From Acestrorhynchus altus (taxonomy: Eukaryota; Chordata; Actinopteri; Characiformes; Acestrorhynchidae): 64,000 bases of DNA. Each line of letters opens with the position of its first letter. The stretch's first letter is position 1. The stretch spans positions 9,954,165 to 10,018,164 of the forward strand of contig CM067514.1 in assembly GCA_034509495.1 (NCBI GenBank), read 5' to 3'. The notes below the pieces were generated by a model. That model ran no database searches and had not been told where the DNA came from. It saw only the letters and a program-made list of their open reading frames with translations. Made by a program: the position numbers and the translations under genes. Positions 23,961 through 37,700 of this stretch are shown here, piece by piece.

Positions 23961-26829
23961 GATCAGGTTGATCATGTCAACCATCACATTCAAATGAACA
24001 TGCACACAAGAACTAAGCTGGCCAACCAGTTTAACATGCCACGCACAGCAGCACTACATTATAAACAGTACATTTAGCTTTTGGTATCTGCAGACATTCT
24101 TCCAAACTGAAAGCTCTTAACAGATGTCAAGAATTACTTCATAAGCAGAAGCACCCAAACAACTGTTGTTTGTAATATGGATTAAATATAAGCATACAAC
24201 ATCACATCTGACATTTTCACCACACCTGGTGGTTTTTCTAACTCCTGTACTGATTATGTGAACACTTTGGCAGTTACACTAATAAAATGGTCAAATACAG
24301 ACAGTGGTGGATGGGCCAGTTCAATTCATGAAATATAATCTAGTAGTGCGATGGTTCAGCCAGTAGGGGGCACTACAAGCTAATTTCATTCTTTGTGCGT
24401 TTCAGTACTGAGAAACTAGGGGCACAGGCACACCAGTGAGATTTTTGTTGGAGACATTGCTTAGACTAATCATTTTCCTGCATATAAAGACATTGAAGGT
24501 ACATTTCTGTAGTTAGTAATAATTACATTTACTGACTTACAAGAGAATCTCTGGGAATTAAAATATCATGAAAATGTTAATTTTCTTGTTCATAATTGAA
24601 GAAAGAAGCTGTAAAAATTTATATTGTAGAGCTCAATAAGCCTTACTGATAAAATCAAAGCATGCCTTGAAATATTTCACTTTATATATGATAGTTTACC
24701 TTTTTGAATTAAATTATTAATCAGCTTTTTGAACAATATTGGAATTCCCTCAGGTGCATGAACTGAAGTAAATGTTTTATCCCAGATAGCAATGAAAGTT
24801 TGGTCCAAATACGGCCCATATTTAAGCCATAGTTGCCAAAAGTGACCCAAAAGCAGCTCTACATTTTAATCTGAAACTTTTTATAATTAATATTGAATTA
24901 ATAATGATTTGTTTTTAAGAGGTAGGTTTTTCACTTTTTCTCGCACAATGCTACCAAGCTGGTACAGTTAAGGTTAAAATAAACACAACCTTCCACCATG
25001 CAAGACTATGCACTTGGAGAAGACCCCCACATTGGCTCGTAATGAGAGCAGGAGCATCTACACGCAGTGCTAATGCCTTAATCCCTAATGCTGCACTAAT
25101 TCTGTAAGTTACTCAGATCTTTAAAATTTTTTGATCTGGAAAGATACTGGGAGGATACTTTTTTCTTTTTCCTCCAGGATAACAACACTTTCTTGCAGTT
25201 CAGTTTCTGGTTGTACTGTGGAATCCACTCAGAGACTAATGTACATGTAATGTTCAGGATGAACTTTAACTTCTCAGCATGACAAATGATAATGTTTAAA
25301 CTGGTGTCCCAAGCCAACCTTGGCACAGCACGGTCTAAAATATTTAGTATTCAGTCTTATCTCAGATAAGCCAAATAACTGCTGAAGTCAGAAAAATAGG
25401 TTCATAGGTTCATATATATACATACATGTGACCTAAATTCCTCCATGCTGCAATATTATAGTTACTTACACATATCAGCATTAAGTTCACACATATAAAA
25501 TTTCATTCAATTCTAACAACTCCTTCTAATTATTTGTTAAATAAAATGTTTTGTTTGTTTTTATTATTTTAATATGCATTATATTAGCAATTACAAACAA
25601 TGAATGAGCAGGTGTCACAAACCATTTGTCCATATAGTGAATTATAGCCTAAACGTTGAAGCTTTTAACACATACTAGTGCATCTAAAAAAATAGAGTAT
25701 CATTAAAAAGCTCAATCATGATCACAATTTCATTCAAAATGAATTATATGAGTTATATTCATTTACATATCATTTTATATTAATTACATGTAAAGTGACA
25801 TTTCAGCTATTTTGTTTTACTGCTGATCAGTTTAGCTTATAGGTCATGAAAACCAGAAAACCAGAATCTCAAAATATTTGACATTTTTAAGTAACCAGCA
25901 CCCACCGGGAGAGCATGGCCAATTAGATTCTCATGTTAAAGTTGATTAACATTCAGCACTGTTGCGAAACAGAGTGATCTGTTAGATGATGTTATTGTTC
26001 AGTAACGGTGCACTTTAACAAAGCTTTAAGCTCATAAACATGACTGGTTGGTTAAGTATCATTACTATGACATTGTGGCTAATGAGCTGTGACTGTGGTC
26101 CATGCACATCAGATGTGTTCACTTGTTTCTTTAAATGTGAACATTCAGATGTAATTTACTCTGCAGTGTGAACAAACTTTAAAGGCCTTTCAGATAGGCT
26201 TTGAAAAGAAGCCCTCAAGAATGGCCTTGCATGAAAGTCAAAGCACAAGCCTACATCCCACCAGCAAAAAAAAAAAAGATTCACCCCATACAGAGCTGAG
26301 CAATTTGCTGACATGAACCAGATATGAGAGGTTGAGCATTTAGGAAAACACTCAAGGCCCTCCAGCACTGAGACTGAAAAAGAGCACTTTAAAATGTATG
26401 ACACATTAATCAAAGCTGTAATGAAAGAGGGTCAGAGACATTTTTTATCACACTAGTCTATGTTCATTACATTGTTTTCAACATAATTCTGTATTATTGC
26501 TGTTTTCACAGGGTTATTCTCACTACAACAAACCCCAAAACCTCTTTCAGGTGGTAAAGATGTTTTCTTATGCAAACACTCAAGCCCAGAACCCTACAGT
26601 CCCTTCAAGAACCCATTTATTAGTTCATAATGAGTGAGAAATACCTGACTAATGGACCCCACAGATTGGTTGTACTTCTGGCCTCCCACTACACTTCATA
26701 ACAAAGGAATGTTCCCCTACAAGAACACAGAGTTAGAGCTAGAAAGTAGAAAGTAAGCTATAAACATCACATCTACTAGGAAAGTATTTCCTGAAGAAAA
26801 CCCGGGATGGTTGTGTATATAAACTAGTT

Positions 26830-27072
26830 AATAAGGTGGTTGCTATGGCACTGTTAAGTGTGAGCTAAATCATTGTTATGTTGTTGCTAGGTGGTTGCAG
26901 AGTGGTTGATATAGTGTTAACAGGTGGTTGCTTTGGTATGACAAGTGGTTGCTATAGTGTTACTAGGTGGTCACTTAATGGTCGCTATGGTGTTAACATG
27001 TTGGTTACACAGTGGTTCGTATGGTGTTGCTAGGTGGTTGCTTTGGTGGTGCTAAGTAGTTACTATGGCATC
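26830..27072. repeat. Degenerate GGTGGTTGCTATGGTGTT minisatellite
   Basis: About ten diverged units around GGTGGTTGCTATGGTGTTGC-like consensus, unit length about 20-25 bases. Confidence 0.85.
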
Positions 27073-28802
27073 TTATGTGCTTGCTATGAATGTGTTGTGG
27101 TCTCATGCTGTTTATTGGGTGTTTCCAAATGGTATGTTCATACCACAGAGGGTGCCAAAGGTTTTGCACCCTATTCATTCTGAAGAGAAAAAACAATACA
27201 CAAAAAATGGATCGAATGGTAGTAATATGTCAAAGAAAACTTCAGGATGAAATCCATGAGAATATAAGTATAATAAGAATTTAAATAAGATAAACATATA
27301 GTTCAGGTTTTAGTCTGAGGCTAAAATAACAGGGTTGTAAATAGGCTTGTAAAACAACATCTAAGCATTTTTTTTTCATTCCAAACAAGTAATTTATTCA
27401 TCAGACAACAACTCAGAATACATTTAAGGCTGATATACAGAATGTAAATGCAAAACCTCATATCTTCTAATCTATCTATGGGAATTGTTAAATTTATATG
27501 ATAAATGCTAAATTGTTGTAGGTGGATCTATGCAAATACATTGTTAGGAGTCACATGCTTTCAATTACTCGTCAAATGAAATGCAAGTTGTTCCTAGTGG
27601 CACACAGCCTTGATACCAAAGTGCTCCACAGCAACTGTCGTTGAATGACAGCATACAGACTTTAGCAAGGCAAAGAAGAAACAATCATTTTAAAGAGCAA
27701 CACCAGGGAAATGACTGCAAAAGTCAAAATGTAGCAAAAACACAGTCCACTTACATCAAAACAACAAGCAGCTCTTCCCCCAGAATCCAGTGGAGAAAGG
27801 TGGTGAAGCTAAAGGGCTTCTGGTGTTGCTGTTTAAAAAACAGTTAACATTAATGTTAATTCCTGTTATGTTACCTTAAACGAAGTGGTCACTTCACACA
27901 TGAGCATTGCTGCCTTCACTGCTCCCAACTTCAGGTAAAGATTCAAAGCCAACTTTTGCTTCTCAATAAAAACTCCTTGCGATTTTGAGCAACCATAACT
28001 GAAACAAACCACAGGCATGCTGAGTACTTGTGACAGTACATTAGAAAATGTAGAAAATCACTTCATGCTCTCCAACTGCAGTTTATTTCAAGTGCAAACA
28101 GGCTTGACATCAGCTGTTATGAGATCACAAAAACTATATTCCATCAGTGACTGTAGAAAACATGTCAATGGACAGTGCAATGCCTCAAAGTGAAGCCACT
28201 GCATGTTCAGAAGGTTGACTCCACCAGGCCAGTTGTAGTATGAAGTGCAGCTCCACCCAACCCTTTACAATTTTACCTAATTTTTCTCCTCTAATCTGTC
28301 TTTCTATCTCCTGCAGGACTTGCAAGCTTTCTGTCCATTACATGGCGGAGCTGACTTGTAGTGGAATTAACTGCACTAAAACTGGAAAAACTGGAAATCC
28401 TGAAAACAAAGAAACAAAAAACAATAAACAAAAAAAAAAATAAATAAAGCTTTGTTGCTGCACTGTAAGCTCAATGAAGGTGGTCTGAGAAACACGCTTG
28501 CTCTGGGAGTAGAGGCAGGTCTACTGTGTAAGTGAACTTGGCTTTGCCTCTGGGCTCTATTGTGCAAACTCTGGATGCAAATTGGACATGGGGGACAATT
28601 TTGGCTTAATTTCTATAGAACAGAAAAGAAATCACAGCATCCATGTTTTCTACAGTCTTTGGTTTCCAGCTTGGACTGCATGGCCTGTGTTACTTTTTGA
28701 AATTATGGCAATGTTTACATTTTTCCTTTATTTCCAGAAAATGAGGTATTAGCTGGATACAAAATAGTTCAAAAGAGTTCCACTTCATGAAGTTGTAGAG
28801 GT

Positions 28803-29400
28803 TCATAATGATGTCCTGTGATAATCCATCCCATGCAGTTTACGTATTCTCATTCAGTTCCTGCAGATTTTGTGGTAGACGTGGAGTGTTGATAGCATGC
28901 GCAGCACATTTTTTATCAGGGACAGGTCTGGTGATGTGACTGGCCATGGCCTAGTATCTCTGTCTTCAAGGTGAGATCTTGAGATGGCTGCAGGAAGCAG
29001 ATGAGTCAGTTTTCCACCAGAGCGTATTTTCAGAAAAGGTAGAACCACTGGTTGTAGGACCTCATTAACATAGTGGACTGTCAAAGTGCCAGTAATGAAG
29101 ACCAAAGGTGATCATACAAAATTGCACCCCTTACCATGACACCAAGTCTTCTGGGCATATGATGCCTGACAATTACCTGTTGATCTTGGCACTGACCGTG
29201 GTGTTTCCATACACAGATTCATTGGTTGTGTCCACCAAGACAAAAGCAGAACTCATCACTGAAGTTGACCTACTGACAATCTAACTGACTCCATGACGGT
29301 CTGGCACAACACCATTGCAGGCATGCATTGCAATTGATTGATTCCTAATGGATGCAACTATTTTTGATGATTTTTAAGTGTATGAAGCATTTGCTGGGAC
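28803..29400 (-). mobile_element. Tc1/mariner-superfamily transposase remnant
   Basis: The reverse strand encodes RPWPVTSPDLSLIKNVLRML, a decayed form of the WPxxSPDLxPIENxW motif near the third catalytic acid of Tc1/mariner transposases. The frame is interrupted. It is a different family from the 21120 element. Confidence 0.65.
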
Positions 29401-29575
29401 ATTTACATTTACTCTTATCCAGAACAACTTACATGGTTACTCATGTTACAGAGGTGGGACACAGTAGTGTTAGGAGTCTTGCCCAAAGACTCTTTTTGGT
29501 GTAGCACAGCATAGTTGCCCAGACTGGGAATCGTACCCCAGTCTCCCACATGGTGTGGTGGTTCATTATTGGCTC
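29400..29575 (+). repeat. Dispersed repeat, second copy at 50455-50612 (reverse)
   Basis: TTTACTCTTATCCAGAACAA, TACAGAGGTGGGACACAGTA, CCAAAGACTCTTTTTGGTGT and CCAGTCTCCCACATGGTGTG all recur in reverse complement at 50455-50612. Confidence 0.7.
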
Positions 29576-30664
29576 ATCTGTTGCGCCAGACCAACCGGGA
29601 CAGTTTTCATACCCTAAAAAGCTCTTATCTTCGCAACCCTACTTGCATGTTTTACACACAACTCAACAGCCAAACACTCAGAATGGACCTCATCCAGCAA
29701 CACTCTTGTTCCTGGGCTTTATCGGTGCTGTGGAGGATGTGAACCCACTCTGTCACATAAATCTGTGACAGCTTCTTATGCCAGACACTGTAGCAGGGGT
29801 GAAAGACGCAGTATGGCTCCTTCTGAAAATGGAAAGAATGTTCACTCGGTGCACTAAGCAGTTAAAATGTTCACGTCATTTATTAGATGTGTATGGCTTA
29901 GATACAGAAAATACAGCTGATTGTTTCATACAGTTTTACAACATGTCTGGGAAAAATGTGCGATTCTATCAAAAAGTCCTCTTAGGTAATACTAAACCCC
30001 AGTTTAAAAGGGGCACCAGAGAGTTCTGGATAGGTTTCATTAATGTAAGTACAGTCTGAAACGGAGAAGAATAAATAAAAGAATGGAGCAGATGGTCTGA
30101 GGAAATTCACAGAAGAAAAGGGTTAAATATGTTTCACAGCAACATTCCTGTTAGTCAGGACATCTACTGCCATGCATGTGCGAGAACCAAAAGCAGGGAG
30201 GGAGTGTCTGCCAGGCATTCCTTTCCTCAGCACTGTGACACATCAAATGAAGCTTCACACACAATCCTGTATGCTGCTGTACAAACAGTGATACACTGTG
30301 AAAACAGCAGCAGAGCTAAAATCCCAGGGAATGCAGTATCCTCTGTTCACATTAGGTTTTTCTGAGTCAAAGTATGTGGGCAGTATGACAATATGTTATT
30401 ATATTAGGATGAATTATGTACCCATTTTGAGTATCCAAGAAGAGTAATGATATTATGATACCCTAAACCCGTGATATTTTTGAGATGGTATAAAGCAACC
30501 TGTTATTGCATACTCAGGATTATGACCACTGATTTTACATTGGAAGTGTAGACATTCTGAAGTAAACGCAGACATTGACCAATTATTCATAGGATCTAAG
30601 ATAAAAATAATTTGTTAGTTCCCTGGTAGCTTAGGCTGTCCACTTGTTTGACTCTATTCAGCTA

Positions 30665-31035
30665 AAATTGTTCAAGCACACTATATCCAAAACAATCCAG
30701 ACACCTATGTAGTGATTTAGCTTCTTTGAGGTGCTTCCACAGGAGCTCCATTCAATATGTTTGAGATGAGTTGAAACTGAGCTCATCCAATATCAGTATC
30801 AGACCTCAACAACACTCTCATGGATGAATGCAATCAAATCCTAATTGCAATGTCAAAATATCTTATATAAAGCTTTGCTTACTGCAGGAAAGGGTCTCAA
30901 ACTCCCTCTAAGTATGAGTCCCTCACCAGTGTTGAGCTGGTGTTCGCAGATTTATAGTGCAGGTCTGTTTGCCATGCAATGTGCCATGCATGTAAAAGTG
31001 AATGCTCATGCTGAGCACTGTATCATTTGACCATG
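30665..31035 (+). mobile_element. Non-autonomous DNA-element copy (CAATACTTTTGTCC family)
   Basis: It begins with CACACTATATCCAAAACAAT, a decayed left end of the family, and keeps the internal stretch GAATGCAATCAAATCCTAAT shared with the copies at 35745, 37085 and 62915. Confidence 0.55.
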
Positions 31036-31626
31036 CAGGTGATCACCTTGAGTCTGTCATGACTCAGAAAATATCAGGAGTGGACACAGCAGACAGGTTG
31101 AGAAAGACTACAACCAAATAACAGGAAAGAGAAAAAGAATGAATACAAACATGTATACAGCATATATGGTTGTGTGTGTGTGTGAACCATGAAAAATTAA
31201 GTTATAAGTGCAGCAACCAAAGCTTCATAGTGTGCATCATGCAGTTTGTGCATTTTCACGTCATGTCTGCATTTTTGGTTTGGCATGAAAAATCACTCAT
31301 TAATTATATGATAATATTAGTAATAGTATACAAATTACACAACTGAACATCTCAGAGGAAGAGAACAGTACAAAATCAACATTCCAGTGTATAAAAATAC
31401 ATTTTTGCACTAATAAAACCAAACACACAACTTTCTCACCGATCTCCTTGAGCAATTTGAATGAAAAAACGTTCAGTGCTGGTATACCGTATACTGTCTC
31501 TGTGCTACTGACTTTTAGGCAGAACTGTAACACTATGTTTTAATGTCTGTAGATTTGATTCTGAAATCTATTCCTTTATCAGGCACAGATATTCCAGTGA
31601 CTTAAAAATATGTATTCAATTATGAG

Positions 31627-31784
31627 CTAAGGCTGAGCAATATATTAGTATTTATCAATATTGGGATATAAACAGAGTGCGATACAGGCTGAGGCAATAT
31701 TGTTTATATCAAGTTTTAACATTTTTAAATAATGTTCTGTTTCATTCTTTTTCAGTTTCCTCACTCCCCTGTTCTCACACACAA

Positions 31785-31859
<75 letters not shown>

Positions 31860-32037
31860 AAGTAGAATTATAAGACTTAGTGTGTATGAAGACGAAATGA
31901 AGATCAAACCTCAATATGTTATAATATAGTTATAGAGATGAAGGGGGTGTATATATATTGTATAATGGATATATTGTATTTATCCATTCAGCTAAAATAT
32001 TTGGGAATATGATTTTTGTTCTCATTGCCCAGCCCTA
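31627..32037. mobile_element. Palindromic repeat with GCTGGGCAATAT-type ends
   Basis: The left end CTAAGGCTGAGCAATATATT and right end CATTGCCCAGCCCT are inverted relative to each other, as in a common fish non-autonomous element. The interior contains the CA microsatellite at 31794-31859. Confidence 0.55.
31794..31859. repeat. (CA)n microsatellite
   Basis: About 32 CA dinucleotides. Confidence 0.97.
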
Positions 32038-32552
32038 CTTTGCACTGTTTGTATTGTTTGTTTGTTTTATTATAATGTGCTTTATCATTGTACAAGGTAT
32101 TTATCTATTACGATAAATTTACAGGCTTGTGTATTTATGACCATCTCATTGCACAAAAATGGTTCTGTTCAAAGTGATCCTTAGATTTAATTTCTGGACA
32201 CAACAATATCCAAACCTGCTCCTGTCTGTATATCTAAACTACCGTTAACAGTTGGCACCTACATGTACATCTAACAGTTCAGTGAAGTTACATACTCTAA
32301 TGTACACCAAACTGAATAGTAGAGTTGACCACTACTGAGGATACATTGGTTCACCAATAATATAAGCTGACTTTGACCCACTTTTTATCAGTACCAGCCC
32401 AAATACTGCTGATAATACTATAATAATAACTGATTTTATTTACTGCAGCATTGCAAGGACAGAACCTTCAGGACACCACTGGGGAACCCTATATGATTCA
32501 GTGTGACAGAAATACAGGCTTAACTGGTGACTTTGGACACCACAATGTACAA

Positions 32553-32709
32553 TGCAGGGCTGCACAACTCCAGTCCTGGAGGGCTGGTCTCCAGCTAAGT
32601 TTACTCAAGTACACCGGATTCAATTGATTGCTTAATTACCAGACAGAGTGTAAGTAGGTCATGTACCAAATTTTGCAGGAGACCAGCAATGGAGTTGTGC
32701 ACCCCTGCC
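32553..32709. mobile_element. Short palindromic element (MITE-like)
   Basis: The left arm GGGCTGCACAACTCCAGTCC...GGCTGGTCTCC and right arm GGAGACCAGCAATGGAGTTG...GCACCCCTG are inverted repeats around an AT-rich centre. Confidence 0.7.
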
Positions 32710-34261
32710 ATAATGCTTATTATTAAAAACTGTTAGACAACTAAAGAAACTTCAGAGAACGCTTCCACCTTCAGTGCTGAAGTATGTATAGTATTTAGCC
32801 ATTTCCATTGTTTATCTGAGTTTAAAAATTGTGGAAATGAAGAACTTATGAGCATATCTGTCAATAAATGACTTGAAATAAAAAATAAAATTGTCTTAAA
32901 GTTAAAATTAAATATATGTATATGCTCTGATCAGCCATAATTTTAATTCCAGCTACCTAATTTTGCTTTTACACTACATGGTACCTATATTTCTTTACTC
33001 TGCTTTTTTGTTTTTCCATTAGTTTGGTTACTGGTATGCAAAACAGAGATGTTTTTAAGTGACACATGGATCCATGTGAGCTGAGTAGGGACTAAAACAG
33101 CACATGTAAATATTGTAGAGCACTAATTTGCAAGTCAAGTGAGGAGCCAGAAACAAAAGCAGTACAAACACAAAGAAAAGCAAGAGAGCAAGCTGAATGA
33201 GTATAACGAAACAGATTACCAGAAACATTTGTAAACAGTTATAATGGTATTCCAGGGATGACGAATGCACTAATGATTGGTGATGTAAGTGAGTAAGTTC
33301 TGATGACAGAGATCTGACACATAGAGGCATGAACTCTACAAGATCTCTGAATGTGATATTTGGCACCAGGAATAATGTTAGCATCTAAATTCTGTCAGTA
33401 GAAGTGGGGCCTCCGTGAGCATCTATGAGCTTTGGCACTGGTACTATATGTCCTTCCTGTGCTGAACATAAATTTTTCATTTGACCTTTGTTAATGTTAC
33501 AGCTGATAGGTATATATATAGCCTGATATAATTGGCTATCATTTGTAGCTCCTATAATTTCAGCATAAATTCTTTTTGTATATCGGCCAGACCCTACACA
33601 GTAAATTTGTTTCTTTGATGAAAATGTTAAATTTATTGTTTAAATATGTTGGCACATAAAATCTGGCACATACTCTGAAATTAACTGAGCCTGATGGAGG
33701 AACAGGAGTTGCAAAGTGTGTAAACCATCTCTACGCACATTTGAGTCTCAAAGAATGTGTAAACATCTGATATCAGTGAGTAAAAAGTGAGATTGACTTA
33801 AATGACAACACCCTGTTTTGGTTTGGCAGTTTCATTGCACATGACCGTAAGCAGAGCAGACAATGCTGTTTGTGACTAGCTCAGTCTGCTCTAGTAAACT
33901 TGCAGTGTCCACACAAAAAATCATTAATAATTACCAGCAAAACATGCAAAAACACCCTCCTCCCCCAGTCCAGACAACTCATTCACTAAAGTGCTTTAAG
34001 TTTGGATCTCTCAAAAATTTCTCTCCCTTTTTAAATTTAAACTGCTTTAAATGGAGAGAAGCAATGAAAACTGTTTGGAATAGTTCCAAGACCAATTGTT
34101 CAGCTTTCAGTCAGCAATGAAAACAAGTGATGAGTTGGAGTCACATTAAGTTCATGCAGCACATCACATGATCACTTTTCATTGTGAAAAAACTAAAGTT
34201 CATATTCTGGTCAAGAATACGGCTGTTCTCTTCTGACCCATGTCAGCTCTCTGTGATGTGA

Positions 34262-34267
34262 TTTATT
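34262..34267 (-). terminator. mical2: Candidate polyadenylation signal of mical2
   Basis: AATAAA on the minus strand, 108 bases downstream of the mical2 stop codon. It is supported by position and hexamer only. Confidence 0.5.
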
Positions 34268-34374
34268 TGTACTACTTGAAGCCAACGTGGAGTAATAAAA
34301 CCAATAAGGCAGCATATAAATCATGCGCATGGGCATGGACAGATCCTAGACAGCCAGCGCAACCATCTGAGGGT

Positions 34375-34752
34375 CTATGTGAACAGCCAGGCACCCAGGT
34401 GCTGCTCTAGCCACTCCTGCAGGGGCTGCAATTGGAGAGGTCCAGCCTCAGCCTGCAGCTGCAGCAGGAGCTCGTGCAGGGCTGCCAACAGGGGAAGACC
34501 CACACTCAGCAGCTCATACAAGAAGGCATAGTCCTCTGCATTGTCCCTGAAGTGTAGGCCCACGTCCCGCGCTTTCCCACCCAACCAGTTAGCCACACGT
34601 CGGGGCACCGCACACACAGACCGGCTCACGTGCAGGGGCCAGTGCAGACTTCTCTTCAACAGGGAGGACAGGGTACCTGGAGACTGCCTCTGAGAATTCT
34701 CTGCACTGGCTGGACTGGGCCTGGTGCTGGGATGGATGCTGCCATCGGGTGG
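34375..34752 (-). CDS. mical2: mical2 terminal exon with hydrophobic C-terminal tail
   Basis: 378 bases including the TAG stop (34377-34375). After a Ser/Pro-rich start (PPDGSIHPSTRPSPASAENS) it encodes a basic amphipathic part (LLKRSLHWPLHVSRSVCAVP, RRVANWLGGKARDVGLHFRD) and a leucine-rich stretch (YAFLYELLSVGLPLLAALHE, LLLQLQ), ending LEQHLGAWLFT. Acceptor TCTGTAG. No bMERB domain follows. The final 60 residues are leucine-rich, GC-rich and well preserved, so the exon is very likely expressed; the tail's function is unknown to me. Confidence 0.88.
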   Translation of the reverse strand, partial: PPDGSIHPSTRPSPASAENSQRQSPGTLSSLLKRSLHWPLHVSRSVCAVPRRVANWLGGKARDVGLHFRDNAEDYAFLYELLSVGLPLLAALHELLLQLQAEAGPLQLQPLQEWLEQHLGAWLFT

Positions 34753-37700
34753 CTACAGAGGGGGAAGGTAATAAAAATACTGTCAGGCTGATACTATTTT
34801 TTGAGTGTTTTAATGAAAAGCACACATGAGCTGAGGTCAGAGTGACCAAAATGGTGAATGCTTACCATATGTGGATCAAATATCCCTCCACGCTTTCCTA
34901 AATTACGTTGGGAGAAATGGAGTTTGCAGTACAGCTTCCCTATAACAGCACAAACAGCCCCATTATAGAAGACAGAAAAGTAAACATTGAACATAATGAA
35001 CCAATTCCGATGGATGCAATGTGTCACACTGATCAAGTCTCTCAGTACAACATACAGTATATGCTTATGCAATCAGCAAAAACTTCTGTTCTAAAGTTTT
35101 CATTGTAATAGCAATTATACTGCATGGTTTGGTAAACTATAAACTAACTGATAAACTAGCTAAATTACCATATTAACCTTGTGGTTAGTATATTATTATG
35201 GGGTATTTTCTAACACTGACATTCTAACTGAAAAGGGAAACATACAAAATGATTTACATATACATCCAGGGACACCTTTCTTTACATATTTTTATATCAA
35301 AAATATCCTCATATCACCCTCCCTCCTCAAGCTAAGGTAGGCTGCTGATTAGAGTTCAGCTTACCCTGTTCTGAGTCGAAAGCATGCCCACCCTGGCGTA
35401 GGGGAGTGCTACAGGTGTCACAGCGGAAACACTCTCTATGGAAGAAGAGTCCCTCTGCACGAAGGCGCTCTGCCACATAAACACGCTTCTTACATGCATG
35501 ACACATATCACCCAGACTCTGGTGAAACTCCTTCCGAAAGGAACCCTGAAAAGCAGAGTGAAAAACCATGGTCAGAGTCAACAGGTAAGTGGAAGTGCAG
35601 ATGCAGCACAGAGGAAGTAAACAGGCAGAGCTTTGGAGTGGTGTCCATACTGGAACAGACCAGGTTGAACAGGTTTTGTTAACACCCATTTCCTAAAATA
35701 TATGAATTACAATACTAAAACACATCATACACTATGCATTCAGCTACTTAAATTGCACCCAACATAGATGACACAGCTTGTCAGCCCCTGTAGAGAATTA
35801 CAGTGGAACTGTGTTCTCTGGACTGATGGTGCTCTGTCCAGTACTTCTGGAATGGGGTTGGGGGTTGGGGATGAGGTTGGGTGGTGATCATGCAACATTC
35901 TGAACTCACAAATGCTCTTGTTGCTGAATGCAATCAAATCCTCACAGCAGTGCTGCAGAATCTAGTAGAACATTTTCCCTGTACAGTAGAGACATTTACT
36001 CCAACAAAAGTAGGATAAATTCTTCATAATACCGTAAAATTAATTTCTGAAGAAACAATGAATGAGCAGGTGTCCCAATACTTTTGTCCATAGTGTATGA
36101 ACTGAGACTTCCCATCTGAACAAATGATTCTGATCTCCAGAACATTCCATATTTAGCCAATATTATACTTAATCTCAGAACAGATAATCTCCTAATCTCA
36201 TTTTGTGTCATTAATATATGATTTTGGTAGCAATGATTTTCTACCATAGGATGGAAAACAACTTCAAAACTTGAATCTCTGAAAGGAAATAACCTGAAAC
36301 TTACATTAACACAGAAATATATTTAACACAGACACCTGGACGGTTCCTTGCATGAGCAACTACTGCTGTTAAATGTTAATGCCTGATAAATTATCAATGA
36401 CATTAATGCATTTTCCTAGTTTGCCAGTTGGGGCTGAAGCTGATGATCATGTGCAGTATGCTCCTGTAACAAAATCCGTGACTGAATCTCAAATGGCTCT
36501 TTACTCCCTGTGTAGTGCACTATGCAAGTCATGAAATAACAATTTCAGTAGAGTATATTACACATCTAATAAAAAGCCATTCATATTCAGCCATATGTTG
36601 CATGTCTCCCTATTTACCACTTAGTGATGTATAGGTATAAAACCCTTCATCCACTGTTACTGGTCAGAGTCACGAATGGTCTGACAGAACATCCCATGGA
36701 CAGGATGGCCTGTCCATCACAGAGCACAAACCAATTCACTCATACATAAGGGTAATTAAGCACAGCCAATATACCAACCATGTGTTTTTGGGAGGTGGGA
36801 GTATATGAAGCAAACCCCCACTGACATGGGGAAACACTCCTTAAAGACAATGACCATAGTGAACATTGATGTCATACACACTCCCTGCTGTGCCGCAGTG
36901 CCAACCAGCCATAAAATGATCATTTTTTAACTTTACTTTTGCACTATGTAGGGAGGAGGGAGGCAACTGGGATTTAGTCTGTGATTGTAACCCTCTTATT
37001 CAAATATAGATTTTAAACTTATTTCCAGCTCATGCCGTGCTGTGAATTTGTTTATGACTGAAGACCATAAAAACTGAAGTATCATAGAATAGAACCCTCT
37101 GAAGCAGATAAAAAAACATGAAAAAAGCAAATGACCAAATGCCTACTGCCAGGTGTGATGGCTAGAGGGCTATAAAGCCCCCCAGCATGGAGCTGTGGAG
37201 GAGTACAACTGTTCTCTGCAATCATGTTGCTGCATCCAATACTTTTGTGTTGAGTTGGGGAAACATCAATCCAACATCCTGACCTTACTAACAATGCTCT
37301 TGTAACTAAATGCAATCAAATTCTCACAGCAATGCTAGTAAATTTAGCAGCATGCCTTTCCTGGACAGTGGCGACCACTATTGCAGGAAAAACTCTTAAT
37401 AATACCTGTAACTTTGGAAGCGTGTATCCCAATACATTTGTCCATTGTCCACTGAAGATACAACTTGTAATTTGAAGTAGCTAATAACATAATGCATTAT
37501 TTTATTGAAGATTATGAATAATTGCATATTTTTATACACAATAAAACTGATTTTAGTACTTCAATTTGTATCTAAAAACAGCAATATAAATGCAATGATT
37601 TTTATTGGTCTACATCATTGTTATTCATTTCAAATTTAATGGGTCATACCTGATGATACCACACTGAGGCTTACCGGTGAATCTGAATAGGCACCCTTGG

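Larger units (their letters stand above)
10831..34374. other. Intergenic region between parva and mical2
   Basis: 23.5 kb in which I recognise no protein-coding exon. In mammals MICALCL lies between MICAL2 and PARVA, but I saw no bMERB-like coiled-coil exon on either strand. Listed separately are transposon remnants (11571-11945, 13838-14112, 15775-16385, 17813-18265, 21120-21960, 28803-29400, 30665-31035), a palindromic element (32553-32709) and several microsatellites. The stretches 12300-12560, 14400-15770, 18300-19850, 19860-20800, 22000-22600, 24000-26800, 27100-28800, 29600-30640 and 32710-34260 show nothing I can name. Confidence 0.6.
35546..37674 (-). other. mical2: mical2 intron with two transposon copies
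   Basis: Contains the elements at 35745-36105 and 37085-37450 and the reverse-oriented dispersed repeat at 36680-36900. No exon seen. Confidence 0.6.

Noticed and set aside
35327..35689. Reading the whole 120-residue open frame as LIM exon
   Set aside because: Splice sites show that the exon is only 35365-35545; the ends are intron read-through.
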